The notes under the pieces: model-generated
The model's input: the letters and a program-made list of their open reading frames with translations, nothing else
Databases searched by the model: none
Told to the model about the DNA's origin: nothing
Translations under genes and position numbers: made by a program
Shown: one piece after another, positions 16,269 to 24,839 of the stretch
How the letters are laid out: each line of letters begins with the position of its first letter
How positions within the stretch are numbered: the stretch's first letter is position 1
Source of the DNA: Actinomycetes bacterium
Lineage (GTDB): Bacteria > Actinomycetota > Actinomycetes > Propionibacteriales > Propionibacteriaceae
NCBI GenBank assembly: GCA_023443125.1
Contig: JAEZVO010000011.1
Span: 1 to 46,588 of the forward strand
Length of the DNA stretch: 46,588 nt
Direction of reading: 5' to 3'

Positions 16269-17237
16269 TTGCTTCCTCTGCACGCAACTCCTAACGACGC
16301 CATCACGCCTTTGAGGGGCTGGGCGTACCTCACCCAATGGGACTTCCCATGGTGGGTGGTGCTCTCGCTGACGATTATGGTAGCGAGCTACCTGTGGGGC
16401 GTCCGGGTACTGCATCAGCGCGGCGACCAATGGTCGAGGTGGCGGACCGCGTCATTCCTGTTCGGCCAAGGGCTCATCGCCTACTCCATCTTCAGTTTTC
16501 TCGGCGTCTACGACACCGTGCTGTTTTGGACGCACATGATCCAGCACATGGTGCTCAACATGATCGCGCCGGTGTTTCTCGTCGCGAGTGCACCCGTGAC
16601 GCTCGCACTTCGAACGCTGCCGCATGGAGCGCGGGACGTGCTGCTGAAGGTGCTGCACAGCAACGTGGCGAAGGTGCTGCTCTTTCCTGGGCTCACGCTG
16701 GGGCTCATGATCTCGCTGCAGTTCATGCTGTACCTCACTGATTGGTACGACCTGACGCTGCGCAATTCGTTTCATCACGATTTCCTGCACATCTACATGG
16801 TCGTCATCGGGTGCTTGTTCTTCATGCCGCTGCTGAGCCCTGACCCGCACCCGTACCGCATTCCGTACCCGCTGCGCATCGTCATGTTCATTCTTCCCAT
16901 GCCGTTTCACGCGTGGATTGGGGTGATCATCCTCGGCTCGAAGAAGCTCATCGCGGAGGAGTGGTACCTCGCCTTCGAGCGCGATTGGGGGCTTAGCCCG
17001 CTCGACGACCAGACGTGGGCTGGCGCGCTCATGTGGGCCACCGGCGACCTCACGATGTTCGCCGGCATGATCGTGATCTTCGTGAAATGGATTCAGGACT
17101 CACGCAAGGAGGCCCGACGCATCGACCGGGCGCTCGATCGGGAAGAAGCGCGGGCTCGTGCGGCCAAGGCGGCGGCACAGGGGCTAGACTCTGCCGAGAC
17201 GATCGAACGATCCACCAAGGACGGAACTGATGACTGA
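16269..17237 (+). CDS. ctaG: Cytochrome c oxidase assembly factor CtaG (caa3_CtaG type)
   Basis: This encodes 322 aa with about seven TM helices. It shows the hallmarks of the caa3-type CtaG family, needed to assemble the copper-containing oxidase: WTHMIQHMVLNMIAPVFL, SFHHDFLHIYMVVIGCLFF and MPFHAWIGVIIL, with multiple membrane His and Met residues that may handle copper. The C-terminal 60 residues are charged and cytoplasmic. The start is probably TTG 16269, the first in-frame start upstream of the conserved region, with GAGG about 10 nt before it. The start is the least certain part. The stop overlaps the next gene by 8 nt. Confidence 0.85.
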   Translation: MLPLHATPNDAITPLRGWAYLTQWDFPWWVVLSLTIMVASYLWGVRVLHQRGDQWSRWRTASFLFGQGLIAYSIFSFLGVYDTVLFWTHMIQHMVLNMIAPVFLVASAPVTLALRTLPHGARDVLLKVLHSNVAKVLLFPGLTLGLMISLQFMLYLTDWYDLTLRNSFHHDFLHIYMVVIGCLFFMPLLSPDPHPYRIPYPLRIVMFILPMPFHAWIGVIILGSKKLIAEEWYLAFERDWGLSPLDDQTWAGALMWATGDLTMFAGMIVIFVKWIQDSRKEARRIDRALDREEARARAAKAAAQGLDSAETIERSTKDGTDD

Positions 17238-17637
17238 CAACATCGCCAAGGTGCTGGTGTACTCCGACAACCGACTCACCCGCGAGCAGGTGCGAGTCAC
17301 GCTGGGTAAGAAGCTGGCCAGCGACTTGCCGGAGATCGAGATCCACGAGGTTGCTACGCATGCCGCGCTGCTGCGTGCCCTCGATTCGGACACCGAGTAC
17401 TCGCTGGTGATCCTCGACGGGGAAGCGCAGCCCTCCGGCGGCTTCGGGCTGTCCTTCCAGCTCAAGGACGAATACATCGACTGCCCACCAATCATGTTGC
17501 TCATCGTCCGCAGCAGCGACACATGGCTCGCCACCTGGTCGCGAGCCGACGCTGTAACCCCATATCCGCTCGATCCGTTCACGATGCCGACGCAGGCCGC
17601 GAACCTGCTGCGCTCCAGGCTTGGGGCAAACGCCTGA
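17230..17637 (+). CDS. Stand-alone receiver-like protein, degenerate
   Basis: This encodes 135 aa with a response-regulator receiver fold. An acidic start reads VLVYSDNR, the putative phospho-Asp is in LVILDGEAQP near residue 63, and the C-terminus reads VTPYPLDP where receivers normally have a conserved Lys-Pro. The switch Lys is therefore absent, and canonical phosphorylation signalling is doubtful. It has no output domain. It overlaps ctaG by 8 nt, and its stop overlaps the trpD ATG as TGATG. This small protein beside trpD recurs in actinobacteria, but its function is not known to me. Confidence 0.75.
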   Translation: MTDNIAKVLVYSDNRLTREQVRVTLGKKLASDLPEIEIHEVATHAALLRALDSDTEYSLVILDGEAQPSGGFGLSFQLKDEYIDCPPIMLLIVRSSDTWLATWSRADAVTPYPLDPFTMPTQAANLLRSRLGANA

Positions 17638-18668
17638 TGTACTCGTGGCCTGACATCCTCACTGGCCTGGTACGTTCCGAGGGTCTTGAAACAGAGGCCG
17701 CCACGTGGGCGCTCGCCGAGATTCTGGGTGGTCGCGCTTCCGAAGTGCAGATCGCTGCGCTGCTCGTCGCGCTCCGAGCCAAGGGTGAGACGGAAGATGA
17801 GATCCGCGGCCTCGTCCAGGCGATGCTTGACAACGCTCAGCCTGTGGCCCTCGACTGCAACGCGGTAGACATCGTCGGCACCGGGGGAGACCGCGCCAAC
17901 ACCGTCAATATTTCGACGATGGCCGCCATCGTTGCGGCAGCTGCCGGCGCCAAGGTGGTGAAGCACGGTTCGCGTGCGGCTTCGTCGCAGTCCGGCACCG
18001 CCGATACCCTCGAAGCGCTCGGGGTCAATATCTCGATGGACCCGGCGAAGCAGCAGGGCGTGCTGGACCGCACCAATATCGCGTTCTTGTTCGCTGCCCT
18101 CTACCACAGCGCATTGAAGAACGTTGCGGGCGTGCGCAAGCAGCTTGCCATCAAGACGACGTTCAACTTCCTCGGCCCCCTGGCGAACCCGGCGCAGCCT
18201 CGGGCAATCGCCCTCGGCGTGGCCGACGATGAGATGGCTCCGCTCATGGCCCGGGTCTTGGCTGGGCGCGGATGCCGTGGCTTGGTGTTCCGCGGCTACG
18301 ACGGCCTCGACGAGCTCACCACCACGTCGCCCTCAGACGTGTGGGCGGTGTCCGAGGGGCGCGTGTGGTACACGTCGCTGGATCCGCTCGCGTTGGGGCT
18401 TGATCCGGCCGCCCCGCACGACCTGGTGGGTGGTCCCCCGGAGCACAATGCTGCGGTGGTGCGCGAACTCGTCGACGGCAAGCCCGGCCCGGTACGCGAC
18501 ATCGTGTTGCTGAATGCAGCCGCCGCGATGCTCGCCTACGAGGGCGTCGACCTCGCCACTGACATCGGCGAGCAGGTGCGCAGCCACCTCGACGCAGCCC
18601 GCGAGGCCGTCGACTCCGGGAAGGCCAAGGCGAACCTCGAGCAGTGGATCGAACTCACGAACCAGTAG
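17637..18668 (+). CDS. trpD: Anthranilate phosphoribosyltransferase
   Basis: This is a 343 aa enzyme that joins anthranilate and PRPP in tryptophan biosynthesis. The small helical domain covers about 1-70. The PRPP-binding motif GTGGDRANTVNIST is near 80-93, and the anthranilate/PRPP loop KHGSRAASSQSGTADTLEAL is near 107-126. ATG 17637 is chosen because it overlaps the preceding stop as TGATG and gives the normal family length. No other trp gene is nearby, so it is separated from the rest of the pathway. The 3' end overlaps the convergent prepilin peptidase by 14 bp. Confidence 0.95.
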   Translation: MYSWPDILTGLVRSEGLETEAATWALAEILGGRASEVQIAALLVALRAKGETEDEIRGLVQAMLDNAQPVALDCNAVDIVGTGGDRANTVNISTMAAIVAAAAGAKVVKHGSRAASSQSGTADTLEALGVNISMDPAKQQGVLDRTNIAFLFAALYHSALKNVAGVRKQLAIKTTFNFLGPLANPAQPRAIALGVADDEMAPLMARVLAGRGCRGLVFRGYDGLDELTTTSPSDVWAVSEGRVWYTSLDPLALGLDPAAPHDLVGGPPEHNAAVVRELVDGKPGPVRDIVLLNAAAAMLAYEGVDLATDIGEQVRSHLDAAREAVDSGKAKANLEQWIELTNQ

Positions 18669-19293
18669 GTAGCCAGATAGCCACGACGGGCCCGAGCCAA
18701 AGCCACGGCCCATAGGGAAACACGGTGCGCCCACTGGCACGGGCAATGATTGCCGCGACGGCGCCGATCGCCGTCGCGATCACCAACGATGTGAGCCAGC
18801 CCGTCATTCCCGACATACCTGCGACGGCGCCTGCCGCCGCGGCGAGGCGCACGTCGCCGAAGCCAAAGGTGGACGATACGCGCCACATGCACCAAAACCA
18901 TCCGTAGCCTGCGAGCGCTCCCACGACGCCAGCAATCGCGGCACGTGCATCCGTCATCGCGCTGGCCGCCAAGCCGACGCCGATCGCCACCCACAGCGGA
19001 TACATGAGCTGGTTTGGCAGGTACGTGGTGCGAAGGTCAACGACCACTAACGGCGCTCCGAGCGCGATGTACCCCAGCCACGGCCACACTGGTGTGTGGG
19101 TATGCCATGCTGCAAGACCTCCCAGCGCGACGAACGCGAGCACCAGTAGGAGATTCGGCGCACTTCCGAGCCCCGTGAAATCAGGCGCCTTCTCACCGTC
19201 ATCCACGTGAGGCAGCCGCAGCTTCGGCACGACGAGACGCTGCACCATAACTGCGACAGCAACGGTGATGGCGATAACGGCAACGTCCCACAT
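18655..19293 (-). CDS. A24-family prepilin leader peptidase, short form
   Basis: This encodes 212 aa with six or so TM helices. The two aspartates of the aspartic-type A24 peptidase are visible: VVDLRTTYLPN near residue 88 and GFGDVRL near residue 143. It lacks the N-terminal cysteine-rich methyltransferase domain of PilD-type enzymes, like the short FppA/TadV forms. It would cleave the leader of type IV or Flp pilins at the membrane, but no pilin genes are in the window. Start ATG 19293 is preferred; ATG 19323 is an alternative, and neither has a strong ribosome binding site. Confidence 0.8.
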   Translation of the reverse strand: MWDVAVIAITVAVAVMVQRLVVPKLRLPHVDDGEKAPDFTGLGSAPNLLLVLAFVALGGLAAWHTHTPVWPWLGYIALGAPLVVVDLRTTYLPNQLMYPLWVAIGVGLAASAMTDARAAIAGVVGALAGYGWFWCMWRVSSTFGFGDVRLAAAAGAVAGMSGMTGWLTSLVIATAIGAVAAIIARASGRTVFPYGPWLWLGPVVAIWLPTGS

Positions 19294-19385
19294 GCCTTGC
19301 ACAGTAGAACGAGCAGGGCGCATTGGCGAGAGGTCAGCGACCAGCTGTGGAAAACTCGCGCACGCACAGCCGCCGGGGAACGCGA

Positions 19386-19416
19386 GAGGGGCGCCGCTCG
19401 AACAGCGACGCCCCTC
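19386..19416. terminator. Hairpin terminator after the sunset-domain gene
   Basis: GAGGGGCG (19386-19393) pairs with CGCCCCTC (19409-19416), continued by CGCT/AGCG and a 5 nt loop. It lies 22 nt past the stop of the minus-strand gene at 19438. Confidence 0.6.
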
Positions 19417-19437
19417 GTCGGGAGTGAATGCAGCGGG

Positions 19438-20265
19438 TCAGCGCTGGGCCTTCGTGAAGCCCGCGGCCTGCGCGGCCTCCTCAGTGGTGAACCAGATTTC
19501 GGCGATGGTGCGCTCGTAGCCACCGGTGCCGGGCACGTGGTACTTCATAGAACGCTCGTTGCCCTTGATGATGAACCCCTCGGGCGGGTTGTCGCCCTTG
19601 TAGGAATCCGAGCCGAAGTCGTCCTTCTTCACTTCGTCGTCGACGACGGGGCCACCCTCGTCGACCATCTCGGCCTCCGGCTGCTCAACCTTGTCTTCAG
19701 GAGACGGGTCGGAAGCGCTGGGCTTCGGGGTTTCGCTCACCTTGGCAGCCGTGGCGAACGTGTCGTTGTTGTTCACGTATGCGCGCGACGGCTCGTGCGC
19801 AGTCCAGCCGTCGTCCTTGGGAGCGAGGAAGTGGCGAATCGCGGCCACAACGCCAGCAACGACGGCGCCGATGGCGAGGAACTTTACGATGCCCTTGCCG
19901 ACGCTCTTCTTCTTTTTGGGCTTGATGGTCTCAGCAACCTTCAGGGGATGCTCAGCGGCGTTGTGCAGCGACTCCGATACCCGAGGAAGGAACTCGTCGG
20001 CCACCTTGATGCGTGCTGCGTCGACGGCTGGTGACACCTTGTCGAGTGCATCGCGAACGTGCGGCTCGATGGCGTCGAATTTGCGTGCGGCAAAGTCAGC
20101 GGAACGAACTTTCGCATCCTTCAATGCGGGACCGGCCTGCTTCTGGGCCTTCTTGAGCCAGCCCTGTGCATGTTCCATGCCGTCCTTCAGTGCCTGCTGT
20201 CCGTACTCGGCGGCGGCAGAAGCTTGATCTGCAGCGGCCTTCCGGAAATCTTGTGACTTGGACAC
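19438..20265 (-). CDS. Single-pass membrane protein with C-terminal sunset domain
   Basis: This encodes 275 aa from GTG 20265, with GGAGG about 7 nt upstream. The N-terminal about 135 residues are charged and helical, with repeated AADQAS, KDGMEHA and KDAKVRSADF segments. A KPKKKKS stop-transfer stretch is followed by one TM helix (about 142-160). The linker is acidic and rich in Pro and Ser. The last 45 residues (EGFIIKGNERSMKYHVPG, then YERTIAEIWFTTEEAAQAAG) match the actinobacterial sunset domain. By topology the sunset domain would be outside the cell. Its ligand and role are unknown to me. Confidence 0.75.
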   Translation of the reverse strand: MSKSQDFRKAAADQASAAAEYGQQALKDGMEHAQGWLKKAQKQAGPALKDAKVRSADFAARKFDAIEPHVRDALDKVSPAVDAARIKVADEFLPRVSESLHNAAEHPLKVAETIKPKKKKSVGKGIVKFLAIGAVVAGVVAAIRHFLAPKDDGWTAHEPSRAYVNNNDTFATAAKVSETPKPSASDPSPEDKVEQPEAEMVDEGGPVVDDEVKKDDFGSDSYKGDNPPEGFIIKGNERSMKYHVPGTGGYERTIAEIWFTTEEAAQAAGFTKAQR

Positions 20266-20485
20266 AAGTACCTCCAATGTAGATATGGCTCGTAATCGAG
20301 CGGCTCGTGATCGAGCATCATCAACGCTACCTGCTGATGGGTCCGCACAACAGGGGTTCGGCATGATTGGATCACTCGCGGTGACTTTCTGATGCGAATG
20401 CAGGTACGCTCGCTCAAGGTAAGACACATACGCCTGCCCGGGCACTGCTTCGGGAAGCGTACGCAAAGTCAAAGAAAGGAAGCCT

Positions 20486-20995
20486 GTGAGCACCGCCACT
20501 TTGCACACCAACCGCGGCGACATCGTCATCGAGCTGTTCGATGACCACGCGCCGAAGACGGTCGAGAACTTCGTCGGCCTAGCCGGCGGCACCAAGGAAT
20601 ACGTCGACGCCAAGACCGGCGAGACCACCACGGGTAAGTTCTACGACGGACTCACCTTCCACCGCGTCATCGACGGATTCATGATCCAGGGTGGCTGCCC
20701 CCGCGGCGACGGCCGTGGCGACCCGGGCTACCGCTTCGACGACGAGTTCCACCCGGAGCTCAGCTTCGATCGCCCGTACCTCTTGGCCATGGCGAATGCC
20801 GGCCCGGGCACGAACGGTTCGCAGTTCTTCATCACCGTGGCACCCACGCCGCACCTCAACCGTCGCCACACCATCTTTGGTGAGGTGACCGACGAGGCCT
20901 CGCAGCAGGTTGTGGACGCCATCGCCACCACGCCGACCGGCATGATGGACCGTCCGGTGGATCCGGTTGTGATCGAGAGCGTCGAACTCGCCTGA
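20486..20995 (+). CDS. ppiA: Peptidyl-prolyl cis-trans isomerase, cyclophilin type
   Basis: This is a 169 aa cytoplasmic cyclophilin with a single CsA-like domain and no signal peptide. The catalytic residues lie in FHRVIDGFMIQGG and in GTNGSQFFIT, with the HLNRRHTIFGEV block near the C-terminus. It catalyses proline isomerisation during protein folding. GTG 20486 follows AAAGGAAG at good spacing. It is divergent from the sunset-domain gene, and the two stops of this gene and the exonuclease fusion are only 3 nt apart. Confidence 0.93.
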   Translation: MSTATLHTNRGDIVIELFDDHAPKTVENFVGLAGGTKEYVDAKTGETTTGKFYDGLTFHRVIDGFMIQGGCPRGDGRGDPGYRFDDEFHPELSFDRPYLLAMANAGPGTNGSQFFITVAPTPHLNRRHTIFGEVTDEASQQVVDAIATTPTGMMDRPVDPVVIESVELA

Positions 20996-20998
20996 GAT

Positions 20999-22771
20999 TC
21001 ATTCCACGCCGTGGGGCTGCGCTGCAGATTCGTCTGCGCGCGGCCCCACGGCTGTTTCCGGGCTGGGCAGCGCATCGGTGCCCAGCATCCGCTGCGCGAG
21101 CTGGAGCGACGTGAGGCCCGCGTGCAGCGGCCAAGCCCACTCGCCCTCGATCTCGATCAACCGAATTCCGGGCAGTTCGAGCCATGCGGCTACACGCTCG
21201 GCTTCCTCGACCGTGCATGGGGGCAGCCCCGTCGCGGTAGGTAGCACGGTTTCCGCAGACGCCCTCGCCTCGTCGGCTGCCGCCCTCGCCCTGGCCGATG
21301 GAGCGTGTGTGGCAGCGGCCAGCCGCCCGTATCGAACAACGTGAATATCCCACCCGCCTCCCACGGGTAGCCCCGCCACGATCTCGGGGCTTGCGGCAAG
21401 CGCACGAAGACGTGCGAACCGCACCGATGCATGCACGTAACGCTCGATCCTGCGAGTGAGTTCGCCCGCCTCTTCGTAGCGAAGCTGCCCGACGAGCTTA
21501 CGCAGGTGCTCGCTTTCCGCGTTGATGAGCGGCTCGACATCGCCTGCCCAAGCACGACGAACGTTGCTGACGACGTCGCCGTATTGCTCTGCGCCTTCCC
21601 CAAGCAAGCACGGCGCCGGGCACCGCCTCATGTCTGCTAGCGCACAGGACGGGCTGGGCACCTGCCGCTTCAGACGTGTGGTGCAACGCCGCACACGGAA
21701 TGCCCCCTGCAGCGCGAGCGCGACGTCGTTTGCCGCATCCCGGCTCGTGAACGGGCCGAAGTACTGCTCACCCGCTCGCACCTTCCGGGAGATAGCGATG
21801 CGGGGGAATGCCTCGTCGGTGAGTTTCAGCCAGCTGACCTGCTCCTGGCGCTTGGAACGACGGTTGTAGCGCGGGGCACGGCTCATAATCATGCGAAGCT
21901 CGCGCACCTCGGCCTCGAGGTCGGTAGCGCATTCGACGTGCTCCAGCCCGGTGGCTACTCGCACCATCTCGTGGATGCGGCTGCGTTGCTCAGCGGCCGA
22001 AAAGTACGACCTGGTGCGCCGTCGTAAGTTCTTCGACTTACCGACGTAGAGCACCTCGTCGGCCTTGCCCGGATCGGAACGCACGAACCAATACACACCC
22101 GGGCGTTCAGGCAGCGATGAAGCCCAGCCGCGCTTGGCCCGCCTGTCGGGGGAGACTTGCGCCAGAAACTCGACGAGGTCTTCGACAGTGCTGACACCGA
22201 GGTTGCCGACGCGCTCGAGCAGCGCGTGGAAGACGTCGACGGTGGCGCGCGCGTCGGACAGGGCCCGGTGATTGGGCACCGTCTCAGCACCGAAGTGGGC
22301 AGCCAGCGTGGCGAGCTTGCAGTTGCGCACTTCGTCGCGCAGGAGAGCGCAGCGCGCGAGTGCCACGGTGTCGATGACCGTCGGACGTTTCCATGCCATG
22401 CCGAGCTGCTCGAACCCGCGTTGGAGGAAACCGACGTCAAAGCGGGCGTTGTGAGCGACGAGCACCGCGCCGCGCGCGAATTCGTCGAACAGCGGCAGTG
22501 CTTCGTCGATGCGTGGGGCGCTAGCCACCATCTGATCGGTGATGCCCGTGAGCACCTGCACCATGGCGGGAATGGGGGCGTCGGGCCGCACTAGCGTTTG
22601 GAAGGTGCCGAGGACCTCGCCAGCCTTCACCTTGACCGCTCCGATTTCAGTGATCGACGAATCTGCGCCCGTGCCCGTGGTTTCGAGATCAACAACGACG
22701 AAGGTGGCCTCGGGCAGGAAGGTGCCGAGGTCATCAAACGATGGTTGCACCGCGTCACGTTGGCTGGACAT
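20999..22771 (-). CDS. DEDD 3'-5' exonuclease fused to a GIY-YIG (UvrC/Cho-like) nuclease
   Basis: This encodes 590 aa. The N-terminal exonuclease domain (about 25-190) is of the DnaQ epsilon type, with VVDLETTG, HNARFDVGF and NHRALSDARATVD supplying the acidic residues. The GIY-YIG domain (about 220-310) follows with GVYWFVRSD, VLYVGKSKNLRRRT and ELRMI. A UvrC-like region with Cys residues (SCALADMRRCPAPC) comes next, then a C-terminal tail without the RNase-H-like half of UvrC. This fusion occurs in actinobacteria and probably acts in DNA repair. ATG 22771 is preferred over a TTG at 22801. Confidence 0.85.
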   Translation of the reverse strand: MSSQRDAVQPSFDDLGTFLPEATFVVVDLETTGTGADSSITEIGAVKVKAGEVLGTFQTLVRPDAPIPAMVQVLTGITDQMVASAPRIDEALPLFDEFARGAVLVAHNARFDVGFLQRGFEQLGMAWKRPTVIDTVALARCALLRDEVRNCKLATLAAHFGAETVPNHRALSDARATVDVFHALLERVGNLGVSTVEDLVEFLAQVSPDRRAKRGWASSLPERPGVYWFVRSDPGKADEVLYVGKSKNLRRRTRSYFSAAEQRSRIHEMVRVATGLEHVECATDLEAEVRELRMIMSRAPRYNRRSKRQEQVSWLKLTDEAFPRIAISRKVRAGEQYFGPFTSRDAANDVALALQGAFRVRRCTTRLKRQVPSPSCALADMRRCPAPCLLGEGAEQYGDVVSNVRRAWAGDVEPLINAESEHLRKLVGQLRYEEAGELTRRIERYVHASVRFARLRALAASPEIVAGLPVGGGWDIHVVRYGRLAAATHAPSARARAAADEARASAETVLPTATGLPPCTVEEAERVAAWLELPGIRLIEIEGEWAWPLHAGLTSLQLAQRMLGTDALPSPETAVGPRADESAAQPHGVE

Positions 22772-22850
22772 GTGGGGAACCCTAATACGTGCCTCTGACA
22801 ATTCTGTGGGCCCACGGAATGCTCATTTCGTCCAACATGCAGCATTTGGT

Positions 22851-22879
22851 TTGAGAACAGTCTGAACAGCGCTTAAGAT
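22851..22879 (+). promoter_or_regulatory. Sigma-70-type promoter of the NlpC/P60 gene
   Basis: TTGAGA (22851-22856) and TAAGAT (22874-22879) are separated by exactly 17 bp and lie 39 nt upstream of the GTG at 22918. This is the best-scoring classical promoter seen in the window. Confidence 0.6.
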
Positions 22880-22917
22880 TCTCTCAGCCTTGCATCATCG
22901 TCTCTCAAGGAGCATCT

Positions 22918-24021
22918 GTGAAGTTCGCACGCCTCGCACTGACCGGCCTGGTTGTTGGTTCGTTGCTGATCGCAGACCCCGCTCTCGCTGACCCCGACGC
23001 GGTACGCGAGGCCAAAGCGAAGCTCGATGCACTGAACGAACAGGTGTCCTCGATCGAGCAGGAGGGCATCGATGCCGAAGATAAGGCGAAGGCCGCGAAG
23101 ATCAAGCTCGAGCGCGCGCAAGCCGACGTGAAGGCGCAGGAGCAGCGCGTCGCGAAGCTGGCCGACGATATCGGTGCCAACGCCGTGTTCCAGATGCAGC
23201 AGGGCGGGCTCGATATCTCTGCACAGCTCATCGCCAGTGCCACCGACGACAACTTCCTGAGCTCGCTGGCCACTATCCAGGCCGAGAATGACCGCGCGAA
23301 CCAGGCCATCCAGCGCCTGCAGAACGACCAGGCCAGGCTCGACGTACTCCGCTCCGAGGCAGCCGCTGCCAAGCAGGAGATGGACGAGAACGTCAAGACC
23401 CACGACGCCAAGCTTGCGGAATACAAGAAGAAGCAGTCGGAAGCCGAAGCGGTCTACGATCGGCTCAACGAGGAAGAGCAGGAGCGCCTCGAACAGCTCA
23501 GGCGCGAGCAGGAAGCCGCTGCCGCCGCCGCAGCCGCGCGCTCCGTCGACGCAGTGCAGGCTCCGTCACGATCCGAAGCGCGCGGGAACGCGCCCGCGAA
23601 CCAGTCCGCGTCGGAAGACACCAAGCCGACTGATACTGCCGAGGCGCCCGCTGCGCCCGCGCCGAACGGCAATCGCGCCCAGACTGTGATCAACGCTGCC
23701 ATGGCGCAGGTCGGTAAGCGCTACATGCACGGCGGCACTGGCCCTAACTCCTTCGACTGCTCCGGCCTTACCACCTACGCATTCCGTCAGGTGGGCGTCG
23801 GCCTTCCCCGCACCTCTCGCGGGCAGTACTCCGGCGCAGGCCGGGCGGTGCCTACGTCGCAGATTCAGCCCGGCGATCTCGTGTTCTACTACGGCGGCCC
23901 GAGCCACGTCGGCATCTACATCGGCGGCGGCAAGATCGTCCACGCGGCGAACCCGCGCAGCGGCATTAACGTCACCGGCTTGCACTCCATGCCGCTCAAG
24001 GGCGTGCGCCGCGTACTCTGA
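22918..24021 (+). CDS. Secreted NlpC/P60 peptidoglycan endopeptidase with coiled-coil domain
   Basis: This encodes 367 aa with a Sec signal peptide (about 1-24, cleavage after ALA). A long coiled coil (about 28-195) is rich in Ala, Gln and Glu, followed by a disordered Pro/Ala linker and a C-terminal NlpC/P60 domain (about 260-367). The catalytic Cys281 is in FDCSGLTTY, the His in SHVGIYIG, and the third residue near HAANPRSG. Such RipA/RipC-like enzymes cut peptide stems between D-Glu and mDAP (or LL-DAP) during cell separation, and the coiled coil autoregulates or docks to FtsEX in known relatives. AAGGAG precedes the GTG. Confidence 0.92.
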   Translation: MKFARLALTGLVVGSLLIADPALADPDAVREAKAKLDALNEQVSSIEQEGIDAEDKAKAAKIKLERAQADVKAQEQRVAKLADDIGANAVFQMQQGGLDISAQLIASATDDNFLSSLATIQAENDRANQAIQRLQNDQARLDVLRSEAAAAKQEMDENVKTHDAKLAEYKKKQSEAEAVYDRLNEEEQERLEQLRREQEAAAAAAAARSVDAVQAPSRSEARGNAPANQSASEDTKPTDTAEAPAAPAPNGNRAQTVINAAMAQVGKRYMHGGTGPNSFDCSGLTTYAFRQVGVGLPRTSRGQYSGAGRAVPTSQIQPGDLVFYYGGPSHVGIYIGGGKIVHAANPRSGINVTGLHSMPLKGVRRVL

Positions 24022-24044
24022 GTCGGGTGCCGGCGCCACGACGC

Positions 24045-24050
24045 TAGAAT
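24045..24050 (+). promoter_or_regulatory. -10-like TAGAAT upstream of the acyltransferase operon
   Basis: TAGAAT lies 21 nt upstream of the GTG at 24072, before the GAAGGAG ribosome binding site. No good -35 is seen at 16-18 bp. Confidence 0.3.
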
Positions 24051-24071
24051 CGTCGCGGACGAAGGAGCGAC

Positions 24072-24839
24072 GTGCTGACGTATCAGTTTTTCAAGTACAC
24101 GATCTTTCTCCCACTCGTGAAGTGGGGTTTCAAAGCGAAGGTCGTCGGGAAGCAGAACGTTCCCCGATCAGGTGGAGCGATTCTCGCGAGCAACCACCTC
24201 CACACCATGGACTCCGTGGTCATTCCGGCCATGATGCCGCGAGAGGTGACGTTCCCCGCCAAGGCGGAGCTCTTCCGCGGCAAAGACCTCCCCAGCAAGA
24301 TCGTGGCCTGGTTCTTGAAACTCATCAAGATGGTGCCCATGGAGCGAGGTGGGGGGAGAGCGAGCGCCGAGTCGCTGCAAGCCATCTCCGACGTGCTCGG
24401 CGAGGGGAACCTCGTCGCGATTTATCCAGAGGGCACGAGGTCGCCGGACGGACGCATGTATAGGGGCCACACCGGTGTCGCGCGCATGGCTTTGCACAAC
24501 GATGTTCCAATTCTGCCGGTGGGCGTCGTGGGAACCGAGACGGTCAAGGGCCTGTTCGGTATCCCGTGGGTCCGACGGCCCCTCGTTGTGGTGGGTGAAC
24601 CCCTTGCGTTCCCCCAGTACGCGCACAGCACAGATCTGAAGGTGCATCGCTACGTCACCGACGAAACGATGGCGGCGATCCAGCGCCTCACCGGGCAGGA
24701 ATACCTCGACGTGTACGGCACGCGGGTCAAGCACGGCGACCTTAAGGGGAAGGACACCAGCGAGTTCGTGCTGCCTCACCCCGGTGGCGGGGAACCACCC
24801 GAGGCAAGCGCACCCGCCGAACAGGTAGCGCAGCAGTGA
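24072..24839 (+). CDS. plsC: 1-acyl-sn-glycerol-3-phosphate acyltransferase (PlsC family)
   Basis: This is a 255 aa membrane-associated acyltransferase that acylates lysophosphatidic acid in phospholipid synthesis. The family motifs are in order: NHLHTMD (NHxxxxD, near 37-43), the basic block VPMERGG near 90, and YPEGTRSPDG near 118-127. The N-terminal hydrophobic segment is short. The C-terminal tail is Pro/Glu-rich. GTG 24072 follows GAAGGAG. The stop overlaps the histidine kinase GTG by 4 nt, so three genes form one operon. Confidence 0.88.
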   Translation: MLTYQFFKYTIFLPLVKWGFKAKVVGKQNVPRSGGAILASNHLHTMDSVVIPAMMPREVTFPAKAELFRGKDLPSKIVAWFLKLIKMVPMERGGGRASAESLQAISDVLGEGNLVAIYPEGTRSPDGRMYRGHTGVARMALHNDVPILPVGVVGTETVKGLFGIPWVRRPLVVVGEPLAFPQYAHSTDLKVHRYVTDETMAAIQRLTGQEYLDVYGTRVKHGDLKGKDTSEFVLPHPGGGEPPEASAPAEQVAQQ

